Positions 1 through 7,134 of a stretch of DNA of 12,551 nt are shown piece after piece. The notes below the pieces were generated by a model that made no database searches, had not been told where the DNA came from, and was given only the letters and a program-made list of their open reading frames with translations. The position numbers were made by a program, and so were the translations under genes. The DNA is taken from contig PQAQ01000156.1 in NCBI GenBank assembly GCA_003105305.1, forward strand, positions 1,027-13,577, written 5' to 3'. This DNA is from Candidatus Methylomirabilota bacterium (GTDB lineage Bacteria; Methylomirabilota; Methylomirabilia; Methylomirabilales; Methylomirabilaceae). Every line of letters starts with the position of its first letter. Within the stretch, counting starts at the first letter, position 1.

Positions 1-623
1 AAGAGGACCAGATCGACTCGTCGCTCAATAATGGCCTTGACGGCGCGCCGGAGGGGGCCACAGTCTTCCGGCAATGCCCACCGGTAGACGGAGACAGGCA
101 TAACCGAGGCCCCTCGCGCCTCTAACCCCGCCACTAGCTCCGGGTTGCTGCGCCCGTACTCCTGCACCGCTACGCGCCGACCTTGCAGAGGGGTCACCGC
201 TTCATCGAACGCGCTGAGAATCTCGCGCCACGTGTTGGGTTCCGGAACGGTCAGTGAAATCGGAATTCCGAGTTCCCGCAAAGCCGCCTGGGGCTTTGGA
301 CCAAGGACAATCGATGGAATTCGACTCAGGGCCGCCAGAAACTCCGAACGCGACACCGCGCCTTCCAACGCGGTCAGCAGGGTGCGGGCGCCGACGCCGC
401 TCAGCCATACGACCATATCGATCTGACCGGCCAGCAACGCCTTCGCAAATTCGATCGCTTCGGTAGGCTCCGTGCTCGGGATCTCGCGAAGCGCAGGCGC
501 GGAGATCGACGCCCCCCCCTGACGGCTGATCAGATCGGCCATCGGGGCAGACAGGCGGCTTTCAAAGGAGACGACGGTCAGGCCGGTCAGGCCGGTCGAA
601 GTTGGAGCAATCACCTGGTTCAT
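1..623 (-). CDS. hemD: Uroporphyrinogen-III synthase, 3' end outside the window
   Basis: Reading leftwards from an ATG at 623, the frame stays open to the window edge and gives about 207 residues. The usual family length is about 250-270, so only the C-terminal part is missing. The enzyme closes and inverts the hydroxymethylbilane tetrapyrrole to uroporphyrinogen III in cytoplasmic heme, siroheme and cobalamin synthesis. The order of elements fits the two-lobed HEM4 fold: an opening strand TVVSFESR, the segment DMVVWLSGVGARTLL (place of the conserved inter-lobe Ser/Thr), GRRVAVQEYGRSNPEL, then ASVMPVSVYRW and RRVDLVLF near the edge. HEM4 sequences are poorly conserved, so the call rests on this order rather than on one catalytic motif. 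A weak GAGAGG lies about 8 nt before the start. The N-terminus contains a small in-frame duplication (TGLTGLT). No hemC is seen upstream; a toxin-antitoxin pair lies there instead. Confidence 0.75.
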   Translation of the reverse strand, partial: MNQVIAPTSTGLTGLTVVSFESRLSAPMADLISRQGGASISAPALREIPSTEPTEAIEFAKALLAGQIDMVVWLSGVGARTLLTALEGAVSRSEFLAALSRIPSIVLGPKPQAALRELGIPISLTVPEPNTWREILSAFDEAVTPLQGRRVAVQEYGRSNPELVAGLEARGASVMPVSVYRWALPEDCGPLRRAVKAIIERRVDLVL

Positions 624-971
624 CGTTCACGCCTCTCGAGGTGTGACAAGATCGAAGGTGTTCGTAAGTAGCTCTTAGTATAGGGTAGGCCGGGCAAAAG
701 TGCCACAGCAAAGATGATCCACAACCGGTCCGATCGCCGTCACTGGCCGTGGCCGTCAGCATCAATCGATACCCAGAATCTTCTTGACAAGTCCGTAAGA
801 AGAACGGGAGTATTTCGTCAGCTATGGGAATCGGAAAATGCTGAACGGTATATTTGACGGTTATCGGCTATGCCTGCATCACATGTGCCGTGTTGTTATG
901 TTGCAGGTTTCTGGTACAACGAATAAAACCGCACTTGTTAGATGAGAGACTGACTGTCAGGAGATAATGCC
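624..971. other. Intergenic region between divergent hemD and toxin-antitoxin genes
   Basis: These 348 nt separate two divergent transcription units and hold no convincing gene on either strand. A TTGACA at 784-789 and a TTGACG at 854-859 lack good -10 partners. TTGCAG at 901-906 followed after 17 nt by TAAAAC at 924-929 is the best candidate promoter for the antitoxin gene, but it is a weak match. Towards hemD, a TATACT-like box on the minus strand near 675-685 has no -35 partner at normal spacing. I saw no clear palindromic operator of the kind antitoxins often bind. Confidence 0.5.
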
Positions 972-1187
972 ATGACCATCGCCGAGAAGATTCAACAGTA
1001 TGTTAGAAAACTACCCTCATCGGCCCAGGTTGAGGTGCTTGAGTTCGTGGAATATCTCCTCGCGAAGTCGGTACGCGAGAAAAACAGCGACTGGACAGAT
1101 TTGTCCCTCACGCTGGCCATGCGAGGGATGGAAGACGAAGACCTGCCGACCTACACCACTGCCGATCTCAAAGTAGTCTTTACATGA
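972..1187 (+). CDS. Antitoxin, DUF2281/VapB-like family
   Basis: This 71-residue acidic protein begins with a helical segment (MTIAEKIQQYVRKLP, then VEVLEFVEYLLAK) typical of DUF2281-type antitoxins. A variable linker and an acidic tail (GMEDEDLP) follow, the type of tail that usually wraps around the toxin. Such proteins repress their own promoter with the N-terminal part and neutralise the toxin with the C-terminal part. The start is supported by AGGAG at 959-963, 8 nt before the ATG. Its last codons overlap the toxin start by ATGA, so the two are translationally coupled. The family assignment comes from pattern and gene context; the adjacent PemK/MazF-like gene makes the antitoxin role likely. 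The gene itself is intact although the toxin reading frame is broken. Confidence 0.8.
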   Translation: MTIAEKIQQYVRKLPSSAQVEVLEFVEYLLAKSVREKNSDWTDLSLTLAMRGMEDEDLPTYTTADLKVVFT

Positions 1188-1530
1188 AACAGGCGGGACA
1201 AATTGTCCTATTCAAATTCCCACAGACCGATCTGCAGGAGAGGAGGCTTCGGCCTGCACTCCTGCTAGGCAAACTGCCTGGCAGTTATAATGACTGGCTG
1301 GTCTGCATGATTTCGTCGCAGATTCGCCACACGATTCCCGAATTCGATGAAGTCGTTCAGGAAGATGACTCTGACTTTGCCAAAAGTGGCCTGAAAGTCT
1401 CCAGTGTTATTCGGATCGGCCGCCTTGCGGTGTTCAGGGCGAGCTTCTGTTTGGTGCTATAGGGCAGATCACGCCCGAGCGGCTCGGGCGCATCAAGAGT
1501 CGTTTGGCAGAATGGCTTGTACACCTATAG
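1184..1530 (+). pseudogene. PemK/MazF-like toxin with a one-base frameshift near the 3' end
   Basis: The first reading frame runs from 1184 to 1462 (92 residues) and shows the PemK/MazF-like pattern: GQIVLFKFPQTD, then RPALLLGKLPG, DWLVCMISSQIRH and SGLKVSSVIRIGRLAV. MazF-type toxins are mRNA-cleaving endoribonucleases. After RLAV the frame goes out of register and ends at TAG 1460-1462 with an unrelated tail (FRASFCLVL). In the next frame, from the CAG at 1435, the expected C-terminus continues: QGELLFGAIGQITPERL, then KSRLAEWL, to TAG at 1528-1530. Adding one base around 1428-1435 restores a protein of about 115 residues. This may be a true inactivating deletion or a sequencing error. The ATG overlaps the antitoxin stop. 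The core beta-barrel residues are present; the lost part is the C-terminal helix. Confidence 0.85.
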
Positions 1531-1538
1531 CCAAAAGC

Positions 1539-1552
1539 GATGTGAGCACATC
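1539..1552. repeat. Short palindrome downstream of the toxin gene
   Basis: GATGTG and CACATC are separated by AG, giving a perfect 6-bp dyad 8 nt after the frame-restored toxin stop. The arms are too short for a convincing terminator and no T-run follows. It may be chance or a small protein-binding site. Confidence 0.3.
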
Positions 1553-1682
1553 AGGTGACGCGATCCGCTTTAGCCAATCGCACGCCAACGAATGGTTGCG
1601 TCGGATGGATTTTGCTGGTAGTCGATCCAGCCGGTGAGCCGTTAGGCGTTACGCCGCGACGATGATGGCGGTGAGGCAAGCC

Positions 1683-1860
1683 GTGAACGACACCCCAAAA
1701 GATGCCGCAGAGAAGTCGAACATTATCCGCCTTGTCGACTACTTGACTCGGCTGGCATTGCTGCGTACCAAGATCATACGGGACGTAAGTGAGTATCCAT
1801 GTGCGCTTGGATTCAAGACCTCTTCCAAAACAGAACGATGGCGTCACCGATGGGTCAGGC
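1683..1860 (+). pseudogene. Decayed N-terminal remnant of a larger unidentified protein
   Basis: The frame from GTG 1683 begins NDTPKDAAEKSNIIRLVDYL and continues TRLALLRTKIIRDVSEYP, which reads like real protein with a helical charged pattern. After the ALGF codons, near 1805-1815, the sense runs out. One inserted base there would give ALWIQDLFQNR, which joins better to what precedes it. I have a vague memory of this opening in large helicase-like proteins of accessory loci but cannot name the family safely. Beyond about 1860 the three frames look unstructured up to the lipoprotein gene. The stretch 1531-1682 shows nothing recognisable apart from the short palindrome. Placed right after a broken toxin, this looks like a degrading accessory patch. 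Confidence 0.35.
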
Positions 1861-1952
1861 GGGCGCGCTGGGGACAGATTGCGTACTGTCAGGCTGAATG
1901 TTCTCGACTCACGACGGCGCGCGTCTGACCGCCCAGACGATACGCTGTGGGC

Positions 1953-1993
1953 TATACTCGGCGTCATAACAAGAAACGGACAACGAAGGGAGG
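1953..1993 (+). promoter_or_regulatory. Possible -10 box and Shine-Dalgarno for the lipoprotein gene
   Basis: TATACT at 1953-1958 matches a sigma-70 -10 box, but no good -35 is found at 16-18 nt upstream. GGGAGG at 1988-1993 lies 6 nt before the ATG at 2000 and supports that start over the in-frame ATGs at 2012 and 2027. Confidence 0.4.
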
Positions 1994-1999
1994 ACAACC

Positions 2000-2731
2000 A
2001 TGCGCGATCGAATGCCGTTCAACATAATGAAGACCGCGCCGTTCTTGCTGAGCGTCCTCGTCTTGGTGGGATGCGCAAATACCTTGACGGTGCATCTGGA
2101 ACCGGCTCTCGTGGCTCAGGATTGTACGAGCAAACACAATGAGGCTTCGGATTCTTATTGCGTTGATATCAATATCTTTGGAAGCGCCTGTACGGGTAGT
2201 CAAGGCGTCATCCCCGCCAACACCCTGAAGGAGTTTACCTCCCCGTTTCCGTCTCCGGTTGTCGGGTGGGGAGACGCCAATGATCCTGGTACAGAGCCAT
2301 TTCCATGTTGGAAGTGGGTGAGCACCTTCAGTCGCGGCTACGTGCGTTTTGACCTGACCAAGTTGCTAGGTCCGGTAGAAAGTATCGAGTCTGCCGCCGT
2401 GTCGTGGAAGACGAAGAGGCTGAAAGGGGGTTCGTCGAAGTCATGCGCGAAAGCCCTCTACGAGGCAACAGGCCCATGGAAAAGGGGTGCGACTCCCGTC
2501 ACTCTTCTGTACGATAATCTTGACACGACTGCAGTCAGCGATGGTTACTATGGGGTCACAAAGCAAGTAGTGAACTGGTGGACGCACCCGAATGAGAACT
2601 ACGGGTTGGTGTTTGAGCCGTCCCGCGCGAAAACGGTGGAGAAGTCGGATTCGGCCTGCATAGACTCGTTAGAAAATCTCCGTCTGACGGTGAAGTATCG
2701 TCAAAAGGAGGTGAAGTGGCCAGGTCACTGA
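2000..2731 (+). CDS. Secreted lipoprotein with a DNRLRE-like domain
   Basis: This 243-residue protein has a signal peptide with hydrophobic core (FLLSVLVLVGC) ending in a lipobox LVGC with Cys25, so it should be lipid-anchored at the membrane. The mature part resembles DNRLRE (disaggregatase-related repeat) domains. These beta-rich modules occur on cell-surface and carbohydrate-active proteins. Typical pieces are RGYVRFDLTKLLG, IESAAVSWKTKRL, then VTKQVVNWWTHPNENYGLVF and LRLTVKY at the end. Several extra cysteines (CTSKHN, DSYC, ACTGS, FPCWKW, KSCAKA, SACIDS) suggest disulfides, consistent with export. No catalytic motif is visible. The start at 2000 fits GGGAGG at 1988-1993. GlcF follows about 27 nt after the stop, so both may share a transcript, though no functional link is obvious. 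The domain call is from pattern memory. Confidence 0.7.
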   Translation: MRDRMPFNIMKTAPFLLSVLVLVGCANTLTVHLEPALVAQDCTSKHNEASDSYCVDINIFGSACTGSQGVIPANTLKEFTSPFPSPVVGWGDANDPGTEPFPCWKWVSTFSRGYVRFDLTKLLGPVESIESAAVSWKTKRLKGGSSKSCAKALYEATGPWKRGATPVTLLYDNLDTTAVSDGYYGVTKQVVNWWTHPNENYGLVFEPSRAKTVEKSDSACIDSLENLRLTVKYRQKEVKWPGH

Positions 2732-2747
2732 TGGGAAAGACACGCTG

Positions 2748-2761
2748 AGGAGGTCAGCACG
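2748..2761 (+). promoter_or_regulatory. Shine-Dalgarno sequence and ACG start of glcF
   Basis: AGGAGG at 2748-2753 is a near-perfect ribosome-binding sequence. Five nucleotides later stands ACG (2759-2761) in the GlcF frame. No ATG, GTG or TTG occurs in that frame between the preceding stop (2729-2731) and 2906. The site therefore decides where translation most likely starts: either true ACG initiation or an ATG changed to ACG. Confidence 0.55.
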
Positions 2762-4087
2762 AGTACGGTAATCCAACCGACAGAACAGAGCGGCGCACGC
2801 GCCTTCGATCGGCTCGATCCGCCTGATCCCGAGCTTTTTCTCGATTGCATCCACTGCGGATTCTGCCTGCCGACCTGTCCCACCTACCTGGTTCTGGGTA
2901 ATGAAATGGACAGCCCGCGCGGACGGCTCTACCTAATCCGGGCCGCCTCAGAAGGCAAGTCGGACATCTCAGACAGCTTCGCCAGACATATGGATCTCTG
3001 CCTCCTCTGCCGCGCCTGCGAGACGGCCTGTCCGTCAGGGGTGAAATTCGGCTCCCTGATGGAGACGACCAGGGGTCAGGTGAAGCGAAGCTATCGGTAT
3101 CCCGCTACCGAGCAGCGTTTCCGTGACGTCCTCTTGCGCATCTTCACCGATCTCAATCGCCTGCGGACGCTTACCAATCTGCTTTGGCTATATCAGCGGT
3201 CCGGTCTGCAGCGGCTGATCCGGGGTTCCGGCCTCTTGAGTCGCTTGGGTCGCCTGGGCCGGATGGATGCGCTGCTTCCTCACGTTCCAACTCCAGGCGA
3301 GCACGCCCTCCCCGAGATCACGCCGGCCAAAGGGCTGAGACGGGGTCGTGTGGGGCTGTTGCTTGGGTGCGTCCAACAGTTTTTCTTTGGACAGGTGAAT
3401 GCCGCCGCCGCGCGGGTCTTAAGCGAGAACGGTTATGAAGTGATCGCGCCGAAGGACCAGGGGTGCTGCGGCTCGCTCCTGCTCCATGAGGGAGAGCGGG
3501 AGCGAGGGAAAGAACTGGCCCGGCAGACCATCGACAACTTCGAGCGGGCCAACGTCGATCTGATCGTGGTAAGCGCTGCCGGGTGCGGCTCGGCCATGAA
3601 AGAGTACGGAGCGCTTCTGCGCAACGACTCGATCTATGCCGCAAGAGCTGGAGCCTTCAGCAGGAAAGTACGCGACGTGTCAGAGCTGTTAGCGGGGGAT
3701 CCGCTGCGCGGAACGCTCCAGCCGCTAAACCTGATCGCCACCTATCACGATGCCTGCCACCTCGCCCACGGCCAGAAGATTCGGCGGGAGCCCAGAGCGC
3801 TTCTCACACAGATTCCCGGGCTTCGATTCATCGAGCTGAAAGAATCCGACTTTTGCTGCGGCAGCGCCGGGATCTACAACCTGCTGCATCCCGATTTAGC
3901 TCAACAGTTCCTCGACCGGAAAATCGAGCGAATTGCGGAGACGAGGGCCGATGTCGTGGTCAGCGGCAATCCTGGCTGCTCGCTGCAGATCGAGAAGGGC
4001 CTGAGAGAGCGAAAACTCTCGACCCGGGTCATGCACCCCGTTGAGCTTCTGGACGCTGCTTACCGGGAGGAAGGACCGGCAGTGTGA
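2759..4087 (+). CDS. glcF: Glycolate oxidase iron-sulfur subunit GlcF
   Basis: The protein is about 442 residues if it starts at ACG 2759, a normal length for GlcF. It carries electrons from the flavin subunits GlcD/GlcE during oxidation of glycolate (or a related 2-hydroxyacid) to the quinone pool. Two 4Fe-4S ferredoxin motifs are visible: C30-x2-C33-x2-C36-x3-C40 (CIHCGFCLPTC) and C81-x2-C84-x2-C87-x3-C91 (CLLCRACETAC), each followed by Pro. Two cysteine-rich CCG domains follow, with GCVQQFF near 203-209, CCG at 236-238, HDACH near 330-334, CCG at 366-368 and NPGC near 404-407. The first ATG in frame (2906) lies after the first Fe-S motif, so it cannot be the natural start. No glcD or glcE lies within the window. 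Related Fe-S subunits of lactate or glycerol-3-phosphate oxidation are alternatives, but the domain order fits GlcF best. Confidence 0.88.
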   Translation, partial: TSTVIQPTEQSGARAFDRLDPPDPELFLDCIHCGFCLPTCPTYLVLGNEMDSPRGRLYLIRAASEGKSDISDSFARHMDLCLLCRACETACPSGVKFGSLMETTRGQVKRSYRYPATEQRFRDVLLRIFTDLNRLRTLTNLLWLYQRSGLQRLIRGSGLLSRLGRLGRMDALLPHVPTPGEHALPEITPAKGLRRGRVGLLLGCVQQFFFGQVNAAAARVLSENGYEVIAPKDQGCCGSLLLHEGERERGKELARQTIDNFERANVDLIVVSAAGCGSAMKEYGALLRNDSIYAARAGAFSRKVRDVSELLAGDPLRGTLQPLNLIATYHDACHLAHGQKIRREPRALLTQIPGLRFIELKESDFCCGSAGIYNLLHPDLAQQFLDRKIERIAETRADVVVSGNPGCSLQIEKGLRERKLSTRVMHPVELLDAAYREEGPAV

Positions 4088-4152
4088 GTGCTCGTCCCGA
4101 ACGCGGTCAACGCCGGCGGGGCGCTGATGAACCACGGCCACCCGGATGAGGA

Positions 4153-4545
4153 TTAGGAGCCGATGATCATGGGGATAAGTCGGGATCCCACGGTCTTCTT
4201 GGTCAGAAAGGCGTCGGCCCCATATTCGCACGCCGTCTTGCGGTAGGCCTCTTCCTGATGCACCGTCAGGACGATCACCTTCATATCAGGCTGCTCGGCC
4301 TTGATCCGCCTGGTGGCTTCAAGTCCGTCCAGGCGCGGCATCGTGATATCCATCAGCACCACGTCGGGTCGAAGCGCCTGCGCCAGTCGAAGCGCCTCTT
4401 CGCCATCCGCCGCCTCCCCGACAATACTGACCTCCGGCACTCGCTCTAAGAGCTGTCTTACCGTCTTACGAAACGTAAGATCATCGTCAACGATCAATGT
4501 CGCTATCAGCGTGCTGTCGAGTCGTGTCCGATCATCTGTTGCCAC
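4153..4545 (-). CDS. Stand-alone receiver-domain response regulator
   Basis: This is a 130-residue CheY-like protein with no output domain. The acidic triad is at D20-D22 (LIVDDD), the phosphoacceptor is D66 (VVLMDITMP), followed by T94 (VIVLTVH) and K116 (AFLTKK), so all phosphorylation residues are present. It may relay phosphate, act as a phosphate sink or bind a partner protein. I chose the GTG at 4545 because AGGAGGT stands at 4549-4555 just before it. A longer frame from 4575 exists, but its ATG has no such site. It lies on the same strand as, and downstream of, the kinase-NarL pair, with 154 nt between. A possible operator (4626-4667) lies in that gap. A link to the neighbouring kinase is inferred from position only. 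Confidence 0.85.
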   Translation of the reverse strand: MATDDRTRLDSTLIATLIVDDDLTFRKTVRQLLERVPEVSIVGEAADGEEALRLAQALRPDVVLMDITMPRLDGLEATRRIKAEQPDMKVIVLTVHQEEAYRKTACEYGADAFLTKKTVGSRLIPMIIGS

Positions 4546-4625
4546 GGCACCTCCTAAGGGATCATCGTTCCTCATGACGCTTTCGTTTCAATTTATGGTG
4601 CATGATACGCCACGTAACCGGGACT

Positions 4626-4667
4626 GTCATCAGGTAATTCCCTGAATAGCAAGGAGGAAATCCCTGA
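4626..4667 (-). promoter_or_regulatory. Copy A of a 42-nt duplicated element, candidate operator
   Basis: On the plus strand this reads CCCTGA, 10 variable bases, then GGAAATCCCTGA, preceded by a near-palindrome TCAGGTAATTCCCTGA (arms TCAGG/CCTGA). It shares 31 of 42 bases with 8912-8953, with no gap. The two CCCTGA half-sites are 22 nt apart, two helical turns, which suits a dimeric or tandem DNA-binding protein. It begins 80 nt upstream of the receiver gene start and 33 nt downstream of the NarL-type gene stop, so a role at the 3' end of that gene is not excluded. Confidence 0.55.
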
Positions 4668-4699
4668 CAACCAGCACTCCCTGTCCGAAGTGGCGCCGG

Positions 4700-5332
4700 T
4701 CAGGGTTGGATCAGGCCCCGGCGGATGGCGTACCGGACGAGGCCGGCCGTCTCGTGGATGTCCAGCTTCTCCATAATATGGGTCCGATGCGACTCGGCGG
4801 TCTTGATGCTGACCCCCAATAGCTCGGCGATCTCCTTTGTCGTCTTCCCCTCAGCCACAAGCTGGAGGACCTGCCGCTCCCGTGAAGACAGGGGGTCCGG
4901 CGGCAGATCGGTCTTGCCCAGATAGGCTTGCACAACAGCCTGGGAAACGCTTGGGCTCAGATAGATTGCGCCGTTGGCCACCTCCCGGATCGCCTGGACC
5001 AGGTCCGTGACCGCCTGTCGCTTGACGACGTAGCCGCGGACGCCGGCCCGGATGGCCTCAAGGACATAGTGATCCTCGGTGTACATGGTCAGCAGAATCG
5101 TTCGCGTTCTGGGACAGGCGGTGACGATTTCCTGGGCGGCCTGCAGGCCGTTCAACAGCGGCATGGACAGGTCGAGGACCGCCACATCCGGGTGCAGTGT
5201 CCGGGCCAATCGCACCGCCTCGTGGCCGTCCGAGGCCTCGCCGATCACCCGTAGTCCCTCCCGCTCCAGAAGGGTCTTGAAGCCCTCGCGAACAATCGGA
5301 TGATCGTCGGCGAGCAGTATCTGAATCGACAT
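4700..5332 (-). CDS. NarL/FixJ-family response regulator (receiver plus LuxR HTH)
   Basis: This 210-residue transcription factor has the usual family length. The receiver domain (about 1-120) has D9/D10 (LLADDHP), phosphoacceptor D54 (VLDLSMP), T82 (LLTMY) and K104 (YVVKRQ). The C-terminal LuxR/GerE helix-turn-helix (about 147-210) shows LSSRERQVLQLVAEGKTTKE, then LGVSIKTAESHRTHIMEKL, the standard DNA-recognition pattern. Phosphorylation should favour dimerisation and DNA binding. The ATG lies 1 nt after the stop of the histidine kinase gene, and the ribosome-binding GGAGG is inside the kinase 3' end, so translation is coupled and the kinase is its near-certain partner. The targets are not known. 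The duplicated element found at 4626 and 8912 is a candidate binding site, but this is inference. Confidence 0.93.
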   Translation of the reverse strand: MSIQILLADDHPIVREGFKTLLEREGLRVIGEASDGHEAVRLARTLHPDVAVLDLSMPLLNGLQAAQEIVTACPRTRTILLTMYTEDHYVLEAIRAGVRGYVVKRQAVTDLVQAIREVANGAIYLSPSVSQAVVQAYLGKTDLPPDPLSSRERQVLQLVAEGKTTKEIAELLGVSIKTAESHRTHIMEKLDIHETAGLVRYAIRRGLIQP

Positions 5333-5333
5333 C

Positions 5334-7028
5334 TTACGCCTCCAAAGGAATCGTGATGCGCAGCGCCGTTCCCTGATCGGGGGCGGATGTGATCTGGAGC
5401 GCTCCGTTCAGCGCCTTGAGCCGCTCCTGCATGCCGATCAGGCCGAGACCGCGGTCGCCTGCTTGCGCCAACACGGCAGACAAGTTAAAGCCAACCCCAT
5501 CATCGAGGATGGCACACCGGATCTGCCTGTCCTCCCGCTGAAGCTGAATGCTCACACTGCCGGCCCTTGCGTGCCTCGTCGCATTGTTCAGCCCTTCCTG
5601 GACTACCCGGTAGATGGCGGTTTCAATCGAGGCCGGGAGACGGCCCTCCGTACTGCCGTCCACGGTAATCGGCAGACCCGTCCGCTTCGAAATCCCCTCG
5701 GCCAGGAATTTGAGGGCAGGAACCAGACCCAGGTTATCAAGGATTGTGGGACGGAGCTCATGTGAAAGGCGACGCAACTGCTCCTCGATCTGGTCGAGAT
5801 GACCCCTGACCTCGTGCAGGCGCTCTCGGGCGGCAGGCGGCAGGTCGCGGGCACAGTCGTCCAGCGCGATGTGCACGACGGCCAGGAGCTGTCCCGCCTC
5901 GTCATGCAGGGCATGAGCGATCCGCCTCGCCTCCTGCTCCAGCAAGTCGTTGAGACGACGCAACGCCGCGCCGGCCAGCTCGGCCTCGGTCCGCTTTGCT
6001 TCAGCGGCGACATCCTGTCTGATCGTGCGGATCAGCACGGTCGCGAGCCATGCCGAGAACGCGACCACCAGCGCCATGAAGACGATCAGCCCGATCTGTT
6101 CGTTCCGCAAGGCGGCAACGCGCGCCCGCAGCGTCGCCTCAAGGTTGACCATCGCGTGATCGAGCAGCGCGAATTGCCCGTCGACCGCCCGGGTGAATTG
6201 CACAAAGTAGTCGGCCGGCGAATAATCGGGCGTCTCGACTTCCACGACCCGGGTCCGGGCGAGATCTATCGCCTGTTGCGCGAGCGTCATGCTTTTTTGC
6301 GCAAAGTTGCCGAGATCGACCTTCGTCCGGGGGTTCAGCGCCATCGCCTTGTCTAATTCGCGCGCCATAAAGTCGTGTTGCCGCTGGACATTGCTGAGGA
6401 GCCCGACCAGCACCGTGCGGTCCGCAAGTGTCACCCGTTTCTGCACCAAGAGTGCGGTACCGTGCGCCCGTGCCTGGCCGAGGAATTCCGTGAGGGTCGG
6501 CAAACGGACCAGCAGCGCCATAATCAGATGGTAGTCCTGACCGGTCTCGGTATACGATAAGTCAAAGTAGTCCAATATGAGATCGAGCAGCTTAAGCGTG
6601 TCGGCGATGAGCGCGGTGTGTCCGGTAAGGCTCTCCTCGCTGGTGATCGAGCGCGAGGATACATCGCGCGCCAGCCCTTTCCAGGTGTCGACCGCCCTGC
6701 GCCACTCATCAATCAACGTGGCGTCACGGATGTCGGACCGGACAATCGCATCAAATGCTGCAACCGCCTTGTTGGTTTCGATCTGCTTGGCGGCGCGTTG
6801 CGTCTCCATTGTCTGGCGCCCCTCCAGGACGCCGCTTGAAAGCCCGCGGTGCTGCTGCAGCAACTGCACCAGTTTCAGCAGCGTCTTTACCGGTACCATT
6901 CCGCTGCGTTCCTGGCGGGCCAACTGCAGCGCCCGGCTGCTTTGCCTCATGTACAGGGCCAGCGGCGCCGCCACCAGGGCAAGGCCCACGAGCGCAAAGC
7001 CGAACAACAACCTGGCTCTTATGGTCAT
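5334..7028 (-). CDS. Membrane histidine kinase with NIT-like sensor region (HisKA_3/HATPase_c)
   Basis: The protein has 564 residues. A first membrane segment (about 8-27) and a second (about 312-333, IGLIVFMALVVAFSAWLATV) enclose a large, mostly helical extracytoplasmic region. Its start (VKTLLKLVQLLQQHRGLSSG) resembles the NIT domain of nitrate/nitrite-type sensors, where a Q-x-x-R-G-L-S pattern is typical. The true ligand is unknown. A short helical linker leads to a HisKA_3 dimerisation domain with phosphoacceptor H375 (AHALHDEAGQ). The ATPase domain has the N box QEGLNNATRHA (477-487), G1 DDGVGF (509-514) and G2 GLGLIGMQER (527-536). This kinase type pairs with NarL/FixJ regulators, and such a gene follows after 1 nt. 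The ribosome-binding sequence AGGAG at 7041-7045 is rather far (12 nt) from the ATG. No clear HAMP domain is seen. Confidence 0.9.
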   Translation of the reverse strand: MTIRARLLFGFALVGLALVAAPLALYMRQSSRALQLARQERSGMVPVKTLLKLVQLLQQHRGLSSGVLEGRQTMETQRAAKQIETNKAVAAFDAIVRSDIRDATLIDEWRRAVDTWKGLARDVSSRSITSEESLTGHTALIADTLKLLDLILDYFDLSYTETGQDYHLIMALLVRLPTLTEFLGQARAHGTALLVQKRVTLADRTVLVGLLSNVQRQHDFMARELDKAMALNPRTKVDLGNFAQKSMTLAQQAIDLARTRVVEVETPDYSPADYFVQFTRAVDGQFALLDHAMVNLEATLRARVAALRNEQIGLIVFMALVVAFSAWLATVLIRTIRQDVAAEAKRTEAELAGAALRRLNDLLEQEARRIAHALHDEAGQLLAVVHIALDDCARDLPPAARERLHEVRGHLDQIEEQLRRLSHELRPTILDNLGLVPALKFLAEGISKRTGLPITVDGSTEGRLPASIETAIYRVVQEGLNNATRHARAGSVSIQLQREDRQIRCAILDDGVGFNLSAVLAQAGDRGLGLIGMQERLKALNGALQITSAPDQGTALRITIPLEA

Positions 7029-7134
7029 GCGATTCTCGCACTCCTACAACCGCATGGAATAGTCCTCATCTTTCCCATCCATGCGCGGTCCGGGTAAACG
7101 GGTCTACCTGAGCAGGCTACTCCTATAATGATAG

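Noticed and set aside
575..600. Tandem GGTCAGGCC repeats
   Set aside because: Only two to three short units inside hemD coding sequence, giving TGLTGLT; no sign of a wider repeat.
1636..1660. GTTAGGC plus a small GGCG-TTA-CGCC hairpin, resembling the right core of an integron attC site after a toxin-antitoxin pair
   Set aside because: No matching RYYYAAC core was found at the expected distance upstream and the long imperfect stem of attC is missing.
4088..4156. 22-codon frame from a GTG directly after the glcF stop
   Set aside because: No ribosome-binding site of its own beyond the glcF end, no recognisable product, and it runs into the end of the opposite-strand receiver gene.
4595..4615. 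TGGC and TGC on the minus strand, looking like a sigma-54 promoter upstream of the receiver gene
   Set aside because: GG and GC are separated by 8 nt instead of the required 10.
5799..6356. Long plus-strand open frame of 185 codons
   Set aside because: Antisense to the histidine kinase with no protein-like motifs.
7124..7129. Perfect TATAAT on the plus strand
   Set aside because: No -35 at proper spacing and no plus-strand gene downstream; the region serves minus-strand genes.
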